DNA from: Halodesulfurarchaeum sp. HSR-GB
GTDB lineage: Archaea; Halobacteriota; Halobacteria; Halobacteriales; Halobacteriaceae
Assembly: GCF_031432215.1 (NCBI RefSeq)
Contig: NZ_JAVKGN010000001.1
Location: 1,355,421 to 1,419,420, forward strand
Direction: 5' to 3'
DNA length: 64,000 bases
Part shown: in pieces, positions 44,897 through 53,408 of the stretch
Position numbering within the stretch: position 1 is the first letter of the stretch
How the letters are laid out: each line of letters opens with the position of its first letter
Translations under genes and position numbers: made by a program
The notes under the pieces: generated by a model
Told to the model about the DNA's origin: nothing
Databases searched by the model: none
The model's input: the letters and a program-made list of their open reading frames with translations, nothing else

Positions 44897-45060
44897 GCAG
44901 GCGCGGGACGAAGGCCTTATGGAGACTAAACGATCATTCAATATCAGATGCAGACGGTGTTTGGACCGCTTCTCGACTCCTCCTCATTTGCTAATTCCGG
45001 TGCCGGTGTCTGGTCGAATCGGTGCGGAGAACCCGGCGTGATGGATTCGGGGCGAGGATC

Positions 45061-46518
45061 GTGAGCAACCGCGAGGTCAACGTCACTGACGGGGCTTTGC
45101 TGAAGCCCCTGGTCGTGCTCTCGCTGCCGATCGTGCTCTCCCAGATGCTCCAGGTCGGCTACAACCTGGCCGATACCTTCTGGGTGGGCCGGGTCGGACA
45201 GGAAGCCGTCTCGGCGCTCTCTTACTCCTGGCCGCTGGTCTTTCTGATGATCTCCGTTGCAGGAGGTTTCACGGTGGCGGGAACGGTACTCGTCGCCCAG
45301 TACAAGGGCGCTGGCAAGTCCGAACTCGTGGATTACGCGGCCGGGCAGACGATCGCCTTCGTGGTCGTCGTTGCCGCGTTCTTCTCGATCGTCGGGTTTG
45401 CCCTCACGCCGTGGCTCGTGGATCTGGTCGGGGCCAGGCCGGGATCGACCGAGTATTTGCTCGCCGTCGAGTACACGCGGACGATCTTCCTGGGCGTGGT
45501 CTTCATGTTCGGCTTCTTCATCTTCCAGGCGCTGCTCCGTGGCTGGGGGGACACCCGAACGCCACTCTACCTGATGGCCTTCGGTGTCGCCCTGAACGTC
45601 GTACTGGACCCGTTCCTGATCCTGGGGTTCGAGGAGAACGTTCTCCTGGCCTGGCTCGGGCTGGACGGCCTGCAGGCGTGGCTGTATGGCGTGACTGGGT
45701 TCACCGGATTCGGCGTCCAGGGGGCAGCCATCGCGACGGTCTTCTCCCGAGGGGTCGGGGCCATTTTCGGCATGGTCTGGCTGTTCTCCGGGCGGGTTGG
45801 CATCCACCTCTCGCTCTCCGATCTCATGCTGGAGCGTGAGATGGTTCGCCGAATCATCCGGCTGGGCGCACCGTCGAGTGTCGAACAGTCCACCCGGGCA
45901 CTCGGTGTCACCGTTTTGACCGCGCTGGTAGCACTCGCGGGAGACGATGCCGTGGCCGCGCTCGGCATCGGCAACCGACTGAACTCGCTTGTCTTCCTGC
46001 CGGCACTCGGGCTGGCCCGTGGGACCGAGACCGTGGTCGGACAGAACCTGGGGAGTGAACACGTCGAGCGGGCGAAACGGGCCGTCGGGTACAGTAGTGG
46101 CATCGTCGCCGCGGTGCTGGCTCTCTTGAGTGTGCTCGCGTACGTCTTCGCGGAACCGATCACCGCTGCCTTCATCCCCGGCGAACCGGACGTCATCGCC
46201 ATCGGGGCGGACTACCTCCGGATTATCGGGCCGACCTTCCTGTTCATCGGGGTCTTCCAGGTCGTTCAGGGGGCCTTCCGGGGGAGTGGTTCAACCCGCC
46301 TGGCGATGTTCTTTGCTATCCTCTCGTTGTGGGTGTTCCGTCTCCCGCCGGCCTACGCCCTGCTCGTCTGGGCTGGCATGGGCGCGACTGGCGTCTGGTA
46401 TGCCATCGCGCTCTCGAACGTGCTCTCGATGGTCGCAGCCTCGCTTTACTTCCTCCGGGGGACCTGGACCGAGAACGTGGTGGAGTCCGAACCGACTCCC
46501 GAACCCCTGGAAGACTGA
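45061..46518 (+). CDS. MATE-family efflux transporter
   Basis: 485 residues with twelve transmembrane segments in two halves. The start LLKPLVVLSLPIVLSQMLQ and the signature AVSALSYSWPLVFL match the MATE/NorM fold; the second half shows TVVGQNLGSEHVERAKRA. MATE proteins exchange Na+ or H+ for drugs or other organic cations. GTG 45061 is chosen: the in-frame sequence upstream has no promoter-like or hydrophobic character. Confidence 0.9.
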   Translation: MSNREVNVTDGALLKPLVVLSLPIVLSQMLQVGYNLADTFWVGRVGQEAVSALSYSWPLVFLMISVAGGFTVAGTVLVAQYKGAGKSELVDYAAGQTIAFVVVVAAFFSIVGFALTPWLVDLVGARPGSTEYLLAVEYTRTIFLGVVFMFGFFIFQALLRGWGDTRTPLYLMAFGVALNVVLDPFLILGFEENVLLAWLGLDGLQAWLYGVTGFTGFGVQGAAIATVFSRGVGAIFGMVWLFSGRVGIHLSLSDLMLEREMVRRIIRLGAPSSVEQSTRALGVTVLTALVALAGDDAVAALGIGNRLNSLVFLPALGLARGTETVVGQNLGSEHVERAKRAVGYSSGIVAAVLALLSVLAYVFAEPITAAFIPGEPDVIAIGADYLRIIGPTFLFIGVFQVVQGAFRGSGSTRLAMFFAILSLWVFRLPPAYALLVWAGMGATGVWYAIALSNVLSMVAASLYFLRGTWTENVVESEPTPEPLED

Positions 46519-46556
46519 TAGTCATCCTTTTCATTCTACCGTTCTCAAAACGCACA

Positions 46557-48341
46557 ATGGCGACACTTCGGTCCCTGCTTCGGGCCGGCTGGTCACAGTT
46601 CGTGGCCGACCTCCGGACCGACCGCTTCCTCCGCTACATTCTGCTGCTCGCAGTCGTTTTGACTGGATTTTTCTTCTGGCATCGAATCCCGAACTTCGCG
46701 ACCCGCGATGAGTTCAGTCGGATTCTCGACGCGCTTGTCCCCTACGGCTCGGTCATCGAGGATCCGAGCTGGGAGTCACTCCGATCGGGGGTGGTCTGGG
46801 GGCGGACACCATTCGGGGCGACGACGTTCCTCTACGGGTTCCTGTTGCTACCGGTCGTCGTGATCGCGCTGTTCGCCGGCCAGGGTGAGGCCATCGCCGC
46901 CCTCGCATCTCCGGCCTGGGAGTTCGGGTTCTACGAGGCCTGGCATACTACTCCCGAGTGGATCTGGACCTTGTCTATCGCGCTCGTACGGCTCGCGAAC
47001 GTCGCCTTCGCGGTTGGCAGCGTCTATCTCACCTACCGGATCGGCGTCGAACTCGCCTCCCGACCGGCCGGGCGACTCGCCAGCCTGTTCCTGACTCTTT
47101 CCTTTGGCTTTCTCACCATCGCCCACGAGGGCGGCGAGGACATGCCCGCGACCTTTCTGGTGCTGCTCTCGATCCTGCTTCTGGCCCGCTACGTTCGCCA
47201 GGGTGACACCCAGCAGTTCCTCGCCGCGAGTGTGACTGGTGGACTGGCGATTGGGTTTAAACTCACGGCTGCGCCCGTGATCGGGGTGATCGCGGTGGCC
47301 CACCTGCTCCGGGTGCACCGGAGCGACCAATCCGGACTGGCCCGACTTCAGCCTGGACTGGTTCTGACCGGGGCGCTCCTGGGCCTGCTCTTTATTCTCG
47401 TCAGCTTTCCGACGGCGGTCGTGGGGAGACTGGATCTGGTCGTCGAACGGATCGTCGGTGGCTCGCTTTCGCGGGCCAGTCACCCGACCGGCCCGGATGC
47501 GCCCATCCTCTGGTGGTTCCTGCGAGGATACCTCAGCGCCCTGGGGCTCCCGCTTTTCGTCGGCTCGGTAACCGGCATCGCGGCCAGCCTCTGGCATCTC
47601 CGAGACAAACCCGCGTCCGCTCCGGCCGCAGTACTCGTTTTCACCGGGCTGTTTGGCTATCTCCTGCTCTTCTCGGGGTGGCACGATTTTCGGGTCCACC
47701 ATTTGCTCCCGACCATCCCGCTCGCCGCGATCTTGCTCGGCTGGACGGTAACTCGTTTCTGGGATCGTCGCCCCTCCCTTGCGGGCCCCCTTCTCGCGAT
47801 CTTGCTGATTACCTCTAGTCTCTATGCGGGTGTTGGTGTGGCTGGCTACGCCGATATGCCCCGGGACGACGCGGTAACGTGGCTCGAAACGGAGGCCGAG
47901 GAGGACGCCGTGCTGGAGGTCTACCGGCGTCACCTCCAGGACACCGCGGTCCCACACTCGATGACCGTCCAGCACGCCTACGGCGCGAGCGATGCTGGCG
48001 AGACACTCGATCCCTGCCCCACGTATATCCAACTCGGGTATCGTGATCTGCTCTATCTGGCCGAGGACACCTACTACCGGAACGGAATCGTCAGGGCATC
48101 CTACGTTCGCTCGCTTGTCTCTGAAGAGTACGGCTACGAGATCGTCGCCGAGTTCGGCCCGCGCCCACCGAACTTCGTCCCCGACCGGCCAACTCCGGGC
48201 GTCTATCACGAACTCATCCGACTGGGTATCGTCCCGCAAACTGACCAGTACGCGGACGAACAGGAGCTTCGACCGAACCAGTACACCCTCATCCTGGAGC
48301 GGACTGGCGAGTGTGACCAGTCCCGGGAGCAGCCCTTCTAG
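46557..48341 (+). CDS. GT-C fold glycosyltransferase (PMT/ArnT-like)
   Basis: 594 residues with about eleven to twelve transmembrane segments and an extracellular C-terminal domain (about 440-594). The first external loop carries acidic residues (NFATRDEFSRIL, PSWESLRSGVVWG), as in GT39/GT83 enzymes that take sugars from polyprenyl phosphate. Likely transfers a sugar to a lipid or protein on the outer face. It starts 38 bases after the MATE gene and converges on the LPG-synthase-like gene with overlapping stops. Confidence 0.75.
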   Translation: MATLRSLLRAGWSQFVADLRTDRFLRYILLLAVVLTGFFFWHRIPNFATRDEFSRILDALVPYGSVIEDPSWESLRSGVVWGRTPFGATTFLYGFLLLPVVVIALFAGQGEAIAALASPAWEFGFYEAWHTTPEWIWTLSIALVRLANVAFAVGSVYLTYRIGVELASRPAGRLASLFLTLSFGFLTIAHEGGEDMPATFLVLLSILLLARYVRQGDTQQFLAASVTGGLAIGFKLTAAPVIGVIAVAHLLRVHRSDQSGLARLQPGLVLTGALLGLLFILVSFPTAVVGRLDLVVERIVGGSLSRASHPTGPDAPILWWFLRGYLSALGLPLFVGSVTGIAASLWHLRDKPASAPAAVLVFTGLFGYLLLFSGWHDFRVHHLLPTIPLAAILLGWTVTRFWDRRPSLAGPLLAILLITSSLYAGVGVAGYADMPRDDAVTWLETEAEEDAVLEVYRRHLQDTAVPHSMTVQHAYGASDAGETLDPCPTYIQLGYRDLLYLAEDTYYRNGIVRASYVRSLVSEEYGYEIVAEFGPRPPNFVPDRPTPGVYHELIRLGIVPQTDQYADEQELRPNQYTLILERTGECDQSREQPF

Positions 48342-49372
48342 TCCTCGACCGAAAGCGTGGAGAGGTCCAGTCGGGCCGCCGGAATCCAGCCCAGCACCGC
48401 CGGCAGGTAGATCCCGAAGACCCGGTCGATGAACACGATCGGAACGATGGCACTTCCAGGAACGCCCAGGGAGACGAACACCGCCGTCGCAGTGGCCTCT
48501 GTGACCCCGACGCCGCCCGGCGTGAGTGGTAGCAAGGTCACGCTGTAGGCCGTGACGAGGTAGAACGGAAGCAACACGAGTGGCTCGAAAGGCACCCCGA
48601 ATGCGGCCAGCAACACCCCGACTCTGATTGCCGGGGCCACGACGAGTACGACCGCCCAGCTCAGGCCATACTGCAGCCAAACGTCGCGATCGGTCGCGAG
48701 GGTTCGGAACGCAGTCGTCGAAGCCTCGGTCATGTCGGTGAGTCCATCGATCCTGGTCGCGAGTGTGTCGCCGATGGCCGGGAGCAGGGAGGCGACGCTG
48801 GCCAGACCCCGCACGATCGGGTCGAGATATCGGAGGTTCGCCCCGGCCAGCAGGACCGTCGTGCCCGCGACGAAGTACAACCCGGTCGAGGCGGCAAGCA
48901 GTCCCAGGAGCCCGATGGGGACCGATTCGAGCATGGCGATCGCCACCAGGCCCAGCACCGAGATCGAGCCGTATAGCACGGCGTAGATTCCCGTGTGAAC
49001 TCCCGTCACTGCGGCGGCGTCGGCGTAGCCGAGTCCCGTGTAGCTCCGCACGACGAAAGGAGCGGCCAGCCGCCCCGAGAGTCGGGACGGGAGAAGCTGA
49101 TTGACGAAGTTGACCACCAGGGATGTGCTCGCCGCGGCCCTGAGGGTTGTCGGGGTGACCGCCCTGAGCACTGCGCGCCAGGTCTCGAACTGGGCGAGTG
49201 CCCCGAGCAGGCTCACCAGGAGCAGGATGGCAATCGTCCCGGCGTCCAGGCTGGCCAGCCGATCGATCACCGTCCCGACTTCGATCTGGGTGAGGAGCCA
49301 GCCGACTGCCAGCAGGGCGATCCCGTACTGGAGCACCGTGACCGCGAGTTCGCGAGGGCTCCGACGGCTCAT
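48338..49372 (-). CDS. LPG synthase/AglD-like flippase-domain membrane protein
   Basis: 344 residues, about eight transmembrane segments, of the UPF0104/LPG_synthase_TM family (also the C-terminal half of AglD). Diagnostic parts: NFVNQLLPSRLSGRLAAPFV and LLPLTPGGVGVTEATATAVF. Family members move or modify lipid-linked head groups. Overlaps the deacetylase gene by four bases (ATGA) and belongs to a four-gene minus-strand operon from 51266. Confidence 0.82.
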   Translation of the reverse strand: MSRRSPRELAVTVLQYGIALLAVGWLLTQIEVGTVIDRLASLDAGTIAILLLVSLLGALAQFETWRAVLRAVTPTTLRAAASTSLVVNFVNQLLPSRLSGRLAAPFVVRSYTGLGYADAAAVTGVHTGIYAVLYGSISVLGLVAIAMLESVPIGLLGLLAASTGLYFVAGTTVLLAGANLRYLDPIVRGLASVASLLPAIGDTLATRIDGLTDMTEASTTAFRTLATDRDVWLQYGLSWAVVLVVAPAIRVGVLLAAFGVPFEPLVLLPFYLVTAYSVTLLPLTPGGVGVTEATATAVFVSLGVPGSAIVPIVFIDRVFGIYLPAVLGWIPAARLDLSTLSVED

Positions 49373-50241
49373 TTCGTCGCCCCATTGGGCCCCTGGTCGG
49401 GGGCGGCGGTATCGAGATCGGCCTGGCGGAGCGCTTCACTGGCCGTCACGAACTCGAAATCGGTCGCAAGGATCCGTTCGATCGCCCGGCGCATCCACGC
49501 GCCGGTGTGCCAGTACACCCGTTTCGGGACGCCCTCGATTGACGGCAGGTCGACGAACTCCCACGGGTGGACATAAAGCACGGGAACCACCCCACGCCGC
49601 GCGAGCAGTCGCATGCCCAGAATCGTGTACCGCGGGCCGAAAAACCGGAGCCAGGTCCCGGTTAGCGGGAGCCTGAGCCCGGGCATGACACTCGTGGGCA
49701 ACTCGGCGATCGCCGGCGGCGCGGAGTCCCAGACTGCGGTGGCGGGGGCTGGCTCTGTGAGTTCGAACTCGCCGCCGTACCAGCCAGGAATCGATCGACT
49801 CGCGACGACACTCGCATCGTATTCGTAGCCAGCCGCTGCCAGATCTTGGAAGTGACCGGGGGCGATGTCGAAGGCGGGGGCCCGGAACCCCGTGACTGGC
49901 GCGTCGCTAACTGCTTCGAGGGCCTCCCTGGAAACTCGCATCTCCTCGCGACGCGTATCCGTGTCGAGTTCGCTCAACAGGCGGTGGGTACGAGTGTGTG
50001 AACCGATCTCGTGACCCGCCCTGGCGATCGACTCGACGGCGGCTGGGTTGGTCTCGGCTAGCTCCGAGACGGTGAACCAGGTCGTGGACACGCCGTGGGT
50101 CTCGAAGGCGGACTGGAGAAACGCCACGCCGTCGAGCCCGACAGTCTCGTCGGCCATTGTCCCCGACGCCGTCCGGTAGGCTGGCGTGTGTCTGAACAAC
50201 TCGAAGTCGACTGAGAGCACTGCCCGTGGTGTCTCACTCAT
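49369..50241 (-). CDS. polysaccharide deacetylase (NodB-like)
   Basis: 290 residues, carbohydrate esterase family 4 fold. The N-terminal VLSVDFELF supplies the catalytic base and metal Asp, HEIGSHTRTH the two metal histidines, and GFRAPAFD the arginine-containing motif 3; a later VLYVHPWEF supplies motif 5 His. Expected to remove N-acetyl groups from a sugar chain or lipid-linked sugar. No signal peptide, so it acts on a cytoplasmic intermediate. Overlaps both neighbours in the operon. Confidence 0.88.
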   Translation of the reverse strand: MSETPRAVLSVDFELFRHTPAYRTASGTMADETVGLDGVAFLQSAFETHGVSTTWFTVSELAETNPAAVESIARAGHEIGSHTRTHRLLSELDTDTRREEMRVSREALEAVSDAPVTGFRAPAFDIAPGHFQDLAAAGYEYDASVVASRSIPGWYGGEFELTEPAPATAVWDSAPPAIAELPTSVMPGLRLPLTGTWLRFFGPRYTILGMRLLARRGVVPVLYVHPWEFVDLPSIEGVPKRVYWHTGAWMRRAIERILATDFEFVTASEALRQADLDTAAPDQGPNGATK

Positions 50242-50590
50242 CCCGGTGGTCCTCGAGTTCGGCTCGCAGCAGGCTCACTTCCTCGTTGAGCCGCGAGACC
50301 TTCTCGTAGAGGCTGCCGATCCGGTTCAGCAGGTAGGTCACCAGAACGAAGAGGGTCAAATTCGCCATCACGAGAATGGCCCGGGCCTTGAGTTCGAGTC
50401 CCAGGACCGCCGCGACGAACTGGAAGGCGTCCGGGAAGAGCGCGACGAAGATCAGGCCCGCACCCACGAGCACCGACGTGGCGAAAAGGACCATATCCTC
50501 CCGTCCCCGCCGGACCATGTGATAGCCGTTGGCCAGAAAGATCACGCCGACAGCGAGGGCGATGGCATTGACGACGGTGAACTCGGCCAT
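50234..50590 (-). CDS. DUF2304 membrane protein
   Basis: 118 residues with three transmembrane segments (about 7-23, 35-55, 70-88) and a C-terminal coiled coil (RIGSLYEKVSRLNEEVSLLR). DUF2304 proteins are found next to DPM1-like glycosyltransferases and are thought to work with them at the membrane. Here it directly follows the GT2 gene (one-base gap) and overlaps the deacetylase by eight bases. Confidence 0.82.
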   Translation of the reverse strand: MAEFTVVNAIALAVGVIFLANGYHMVRRGREDMVLFATSVLVGAGLIFVALFPDAFQFVAAVLGLELKARAILVMANLTLFVLVTYLLNRIGSLYEKVSRLNEEVSLLRAELEDHRDE

Positions 50591-50591
50591 G

Positions 50592-51266
50592 TTATCTGAA
50601 GAGAAGGACACGAAGGGCGACATCGGTCATTCGCAGCGGGTAAAGGACGAACGTGTCCAGGGTGAACTGCGAGTTGCCCGTCTCGCGGGTCGGGATCTCG
50701 GTCGAGACCTCCGTGATGGTAAAGCCCCGCTTTGCCGCCTCCAGGGTCTGTTCGACCGCCCAGTGCTTGTCGGAGTGATGAAGAATCTCGGCCAGCATCG
50801 AGACGCGATAGACCCGGAACCCGCTCGTGACGTCGGTGATCTCGATGCCGCCCAGCGTATTGACCAGCCCCGTGAAAAACTGGATGCCGAGGGTCCGAAC
50901 CAGGGAGTACTCCTCGTGGCTCTCGTTCAGGTATCGGCTCCCGATCACCATGTCGGCCTCTGTCGCGGCCGAGAGCAACCGGGGGATCTGGCTCGGGTCG
51001 TGTTGCCCGTCGGCGTCTACCTGCACGACGAAGTCGTACGCCGCCTCGATGGCGTAGCGATAGCCGGTTCGAACCGCGCCGCCAACACCGGTGTTGAACG
51101 TGTGTTCGAGCACCCGTGCGCCGTGTTCCCGCGCGACTTGCTTGGTCTCGTCCGTCGAGCCGTCGTCGACGACGACCACTTCATCGACGTACTCCCGGGT
51201 CCCGTCGATAACGGACCCAACCGTGTCTGCCTCGTTGTACGCAGGAACGACGGCGACGGTTCGCAC
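50592..51266 (-). CDS. GT2 glycosyltransferase, dolichyl-phosphate mannose synthase-like
   Basis: 224 residues of a soluble DPM1-type GT-A enzyme: VVPAYNEADTVGSVI, VVVDDGSTDET, and the metal motif VQVDADGQHDP. It should transfer a sugar from a nucleotide donor to polyprenyl phosphate on the cytoplasmic face. GTG 51266 gives the family start VRTVAVVPAYNEA; upstream in-frame codons overlap the divergent phosphodiesterase promoter. First gene of the operon. Confidence 0.88.
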   Translation of the reverse strand: MRTVAVVPAYNEADTVGSVIDGTREYVDEVVVVDDGSTDETKQVAREHGARVLEHTFNTGVGGAVRTGYRYAIEAAYDFVVQVDADGQHDPSQIPRLLSAATEADMVIGSRYLNESHEEYSLVRTLGIQFFTGLVNTLGGIEITDVTSGFRVYRVSMLAEILHHSDKHWAVEQTLEAAKRGFTITEVSTEIPTRETGNSQFTLDTFVLYPLRMTDVALRVLLFR

Positions 51267-51361
51267 TAATTGGGTGACGGCTGGCCGAGCCCTTGAATGT
51301 ACCGTTCGATCAGTCCACGCGTGACGAAACAAAATTGAGGCTTCGTCCCCAGGTGCCAGCA

Positions 51362-52906
51362 ATGACGAGAACGTTCGTCGTCGGCCTGGATGGGGCGAGC
51401 TGGCGCTTGCTCGAACCCTGGATCGAGGCCGGTGAGCTGCCGAATCTGGAACGGCTCAGGGAAACGGGAACCTGGGCCGGCACGCGCAGTGAACTGCCGC
51501 CGGTGACGTTCCCCAACTGGAAATGTTATTCATCCGGGAAGAATCCGGGCGGCTTCGGGGTTTACTGGTTCGAGCACGTCGATCTCGAGGCTGGAACTAT
51601 CGATGTGGCCGACGGGAGTGACTTCCAGACGGTCGAACTCTGGGATTACCTGAACGACGCGGGCCAGTCGACTGGCGTGGTGAACATGCCGACGATGTAT
51701 CCGCCCCGGGAGATCGACGGACCGATCGTCTGTGGCGGGCCCGACGCCGCCGAGGGCGAGTACCGGGCCATCGACTCCGGCTACACCTCGCCGCCGGAGC
51801 TAGCGGCTGAGCTAGAGGAGCGCTTCGATTATCGGGTTCACCCCGACCCGCTGCTCTCGGGGAACGACGAGCGGGGTGCCGAGGTCGAGGCCATCCTGGA
51901 GCTACTCGATACGCACTTCGAGGCCGCACTTTCCCTCTTCGAGGAGCAGGACCTGGATTTCGTCCACGTGACCCTGTTCTATCTGAACGTGCTCCATCAC
52001 TTCTTCTGGGACGAGGAGCCGACCAGGCGGGCCTGGACCCTCGTGGATGAGTGGCTCGGCCGGATTGGGGAGCTGGAGGACACGAACGTCGTGCTCATGT
52101 CCGATCACGGAAGCGCCCCCACGACGACGGAGTTCTACATCAACGAGTGGCTCGCCGAGAACGGCTATCAGACCCACAGCCGGACCGTCGACGACACGTT
52201 GCAGCAACTGGGGCTGAACCGGGAGACCGTCCTGGGCATCGCAAAACGGCTCGGGCTGGTCGACACCCTCGCGGCGATCGTTCCGGAACGCCTCCAACAA
52301 CTCGTCCCGCAGGCGGACGGGCTCAAACGACAGCGAAAGCTCGAAGCGATCGATCTGGAGCACACACAGGCGGTCGCCAGCGGTCAGGGGCCGGTCTACC
52401 TCAACCCCGCCTTCGACGTCGATTCGGTTCGGGAACAGCTCATGGCCGACCTCCGCGAGGTCGAGGACGAACAGGGCCCCATTTTCTCGGCCGTCCATCC
52501 CGGCGAGGAGGTCTACAGCGGGCCCTTCCGCGACAGCGCGCCGGAAATCGTCGTCGACCAGCGCCCAGGGGTCCACGTCAACGACGGAATCGGCGGCGGC
52601 ACCATCATGTCCGGTCCGGATCGCTGGGCGGCGGAGAACACCCCCTTCGGCATCTTCGTCGCGAACGGGCCGTCCTTCGAATCCCACGGCGAACTGGATC
52701 GCATCAGCATTCTCGACATCGCTCCGACGGTGTTGGCCGCTCAGGGGGCCGACGTGCCGACCGACATGAACGGGTCGGTACTTCCGATACTCGCAGGCGA
52801 CTCCGATTGGGACTTCAGAGAACCTCTTGCCTTCGACGAACGCGCGGGGAGCGAGGACACCGCGACGGTCGAGAAGCGCCTTCAACAACTTGGGTACATG
52901 GAGTGA
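51362..52906 (+). CDS. type I phosphodiesterase/nucleotide pyrophosphatase-like protein
   Basis: 514 residues, alkaline phosphatase superfamily. Metal-binding positions are visible in VVGLDGASWRLL, the putative nucleophile region FPNWKCYSSGKNP, VLMSDHGSAPTT and the C-terminal DIAPTVLAAQGADVP. No signal peptide, so probably intracellular. The substrate may be a sugar-phosphate or lipid pyrophosphate, given its divergent placement next to the GT2 operon (95 bases). Confidence 0.83.
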   Translation: MTRTFVVGLDGASWRLLEPWIEAGELPNLERLRETGTWAGTRSELPPVTFPNWKCYSSGKNPGGFGVYWFEHVDLEAGTIDVADGSDFQTVELWDYLNDAGQSTGVVNMPTMYPPREIDGPIVCGGPDAAEGEYRAIDSGYTSPPELAAELEERFDYRVHPDPLLSGNDERGAEVEAILELLDTHFEAALSLFEEQDLDFVHVTLFYLNVLHHFFWDEEPTRRAWTLVDEWLGRIGELEDTNVVLMSDHGSAPTTTEFYINEWLAENGYQTHSRTVDDTLQQLGLNRETVLGIAKRLGLVDTLAAIVPERLQQLVPQADGLKRQRKLEAIDLEHTQAVASGQGPVYLNPAFDVDSVREQLMADLREVEDEQGPIFSAVHPGEEVYSGPFRDSAPEIVVDQRPGVHVNDGIGGGTIMSGPDRWAAENTPFGIFVANGPSFESHGELDRISILDIAPTVLAAQGADVPTDMNGSVLPILAGDSDWDFREPLAFDERAGSEDTATVEKRLQQLGYME

Positions 52907-52961
52907 GCCCGGTTCGAACCGCCCGGTAGTTCCTTGGTACTGGCACACATAGTATCTGAAT

Positions 52962-53390
52962 ATGCCATCGGATAGCACCAGACGAATCCGTGAACTCGAA
53001 GACCGCGTCGAATCCCTCGAAGCGTTGCGGGATACGCTACTCGAGGCCCTCGAAGCCACCGAGACCTATGCCTGGGAGTGGGACATCGAGTCGGACACCG
53101 TCGATCGCCATCCCGCGTTCGAGACACTCTTTGGGGTGGACGCGACCGAGTTGGAACCGATCTTCGAGAACTTCGTCGAGCGAGTCCATACCGCCTACCG
53201 CGAGGACGTCGTCGAGGCCTTCGAGACGGCTATCGAGGAGGGCTCCTCGTATCACGTCCAGTATCCCCTGACCCTGGGTGACGAGGAGATCTGGCTCGAA
53301 GGACAGGGACAGGTCGTCCTGAACGATGATGGAACGCCCGGGCGGATCGTGGGCACGACGCGTCGAATTCCCGAGCCCGAAGACACCTGA
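52962..53390 (+). CDS. stand-alone PAS domain protein
   Basis: 142 residues: a short coiled coil (RIRELEDRVESLEALRDT) followed by one PAS fold of the type 3 class (about 35-138), without kinase or output domain. It converges on a PAS histidine kinase (stop-to-stop 18 bases) and could feed or compete with it. Function is inferred from the fold only. Confidence 0.75.
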   Translation: MPSDSTRRIRELEDRVESLEALRDTLLEALEATETYAWEWDIESDTVDRHPAFETLFGVDATELEPIFENFVERVHTAYREDVVEAFETAIEEGSSYHVQYPLTLGDEEIWLEGQGQVVLNDDGTPGRIVGTTRRIPEPEDT

Positions 53391-53408
53391 TCGGTCGGTT
53401 CCGAGCCG

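Noticed and set aside
46848-49439. 863-residue open frame on the minus strand
   Set aside because: It lies over the GT-C transferase and flippase-domain genes, is rich in Arg, Pro and Gly, and has no family resemblance: a GC-rich shadow.
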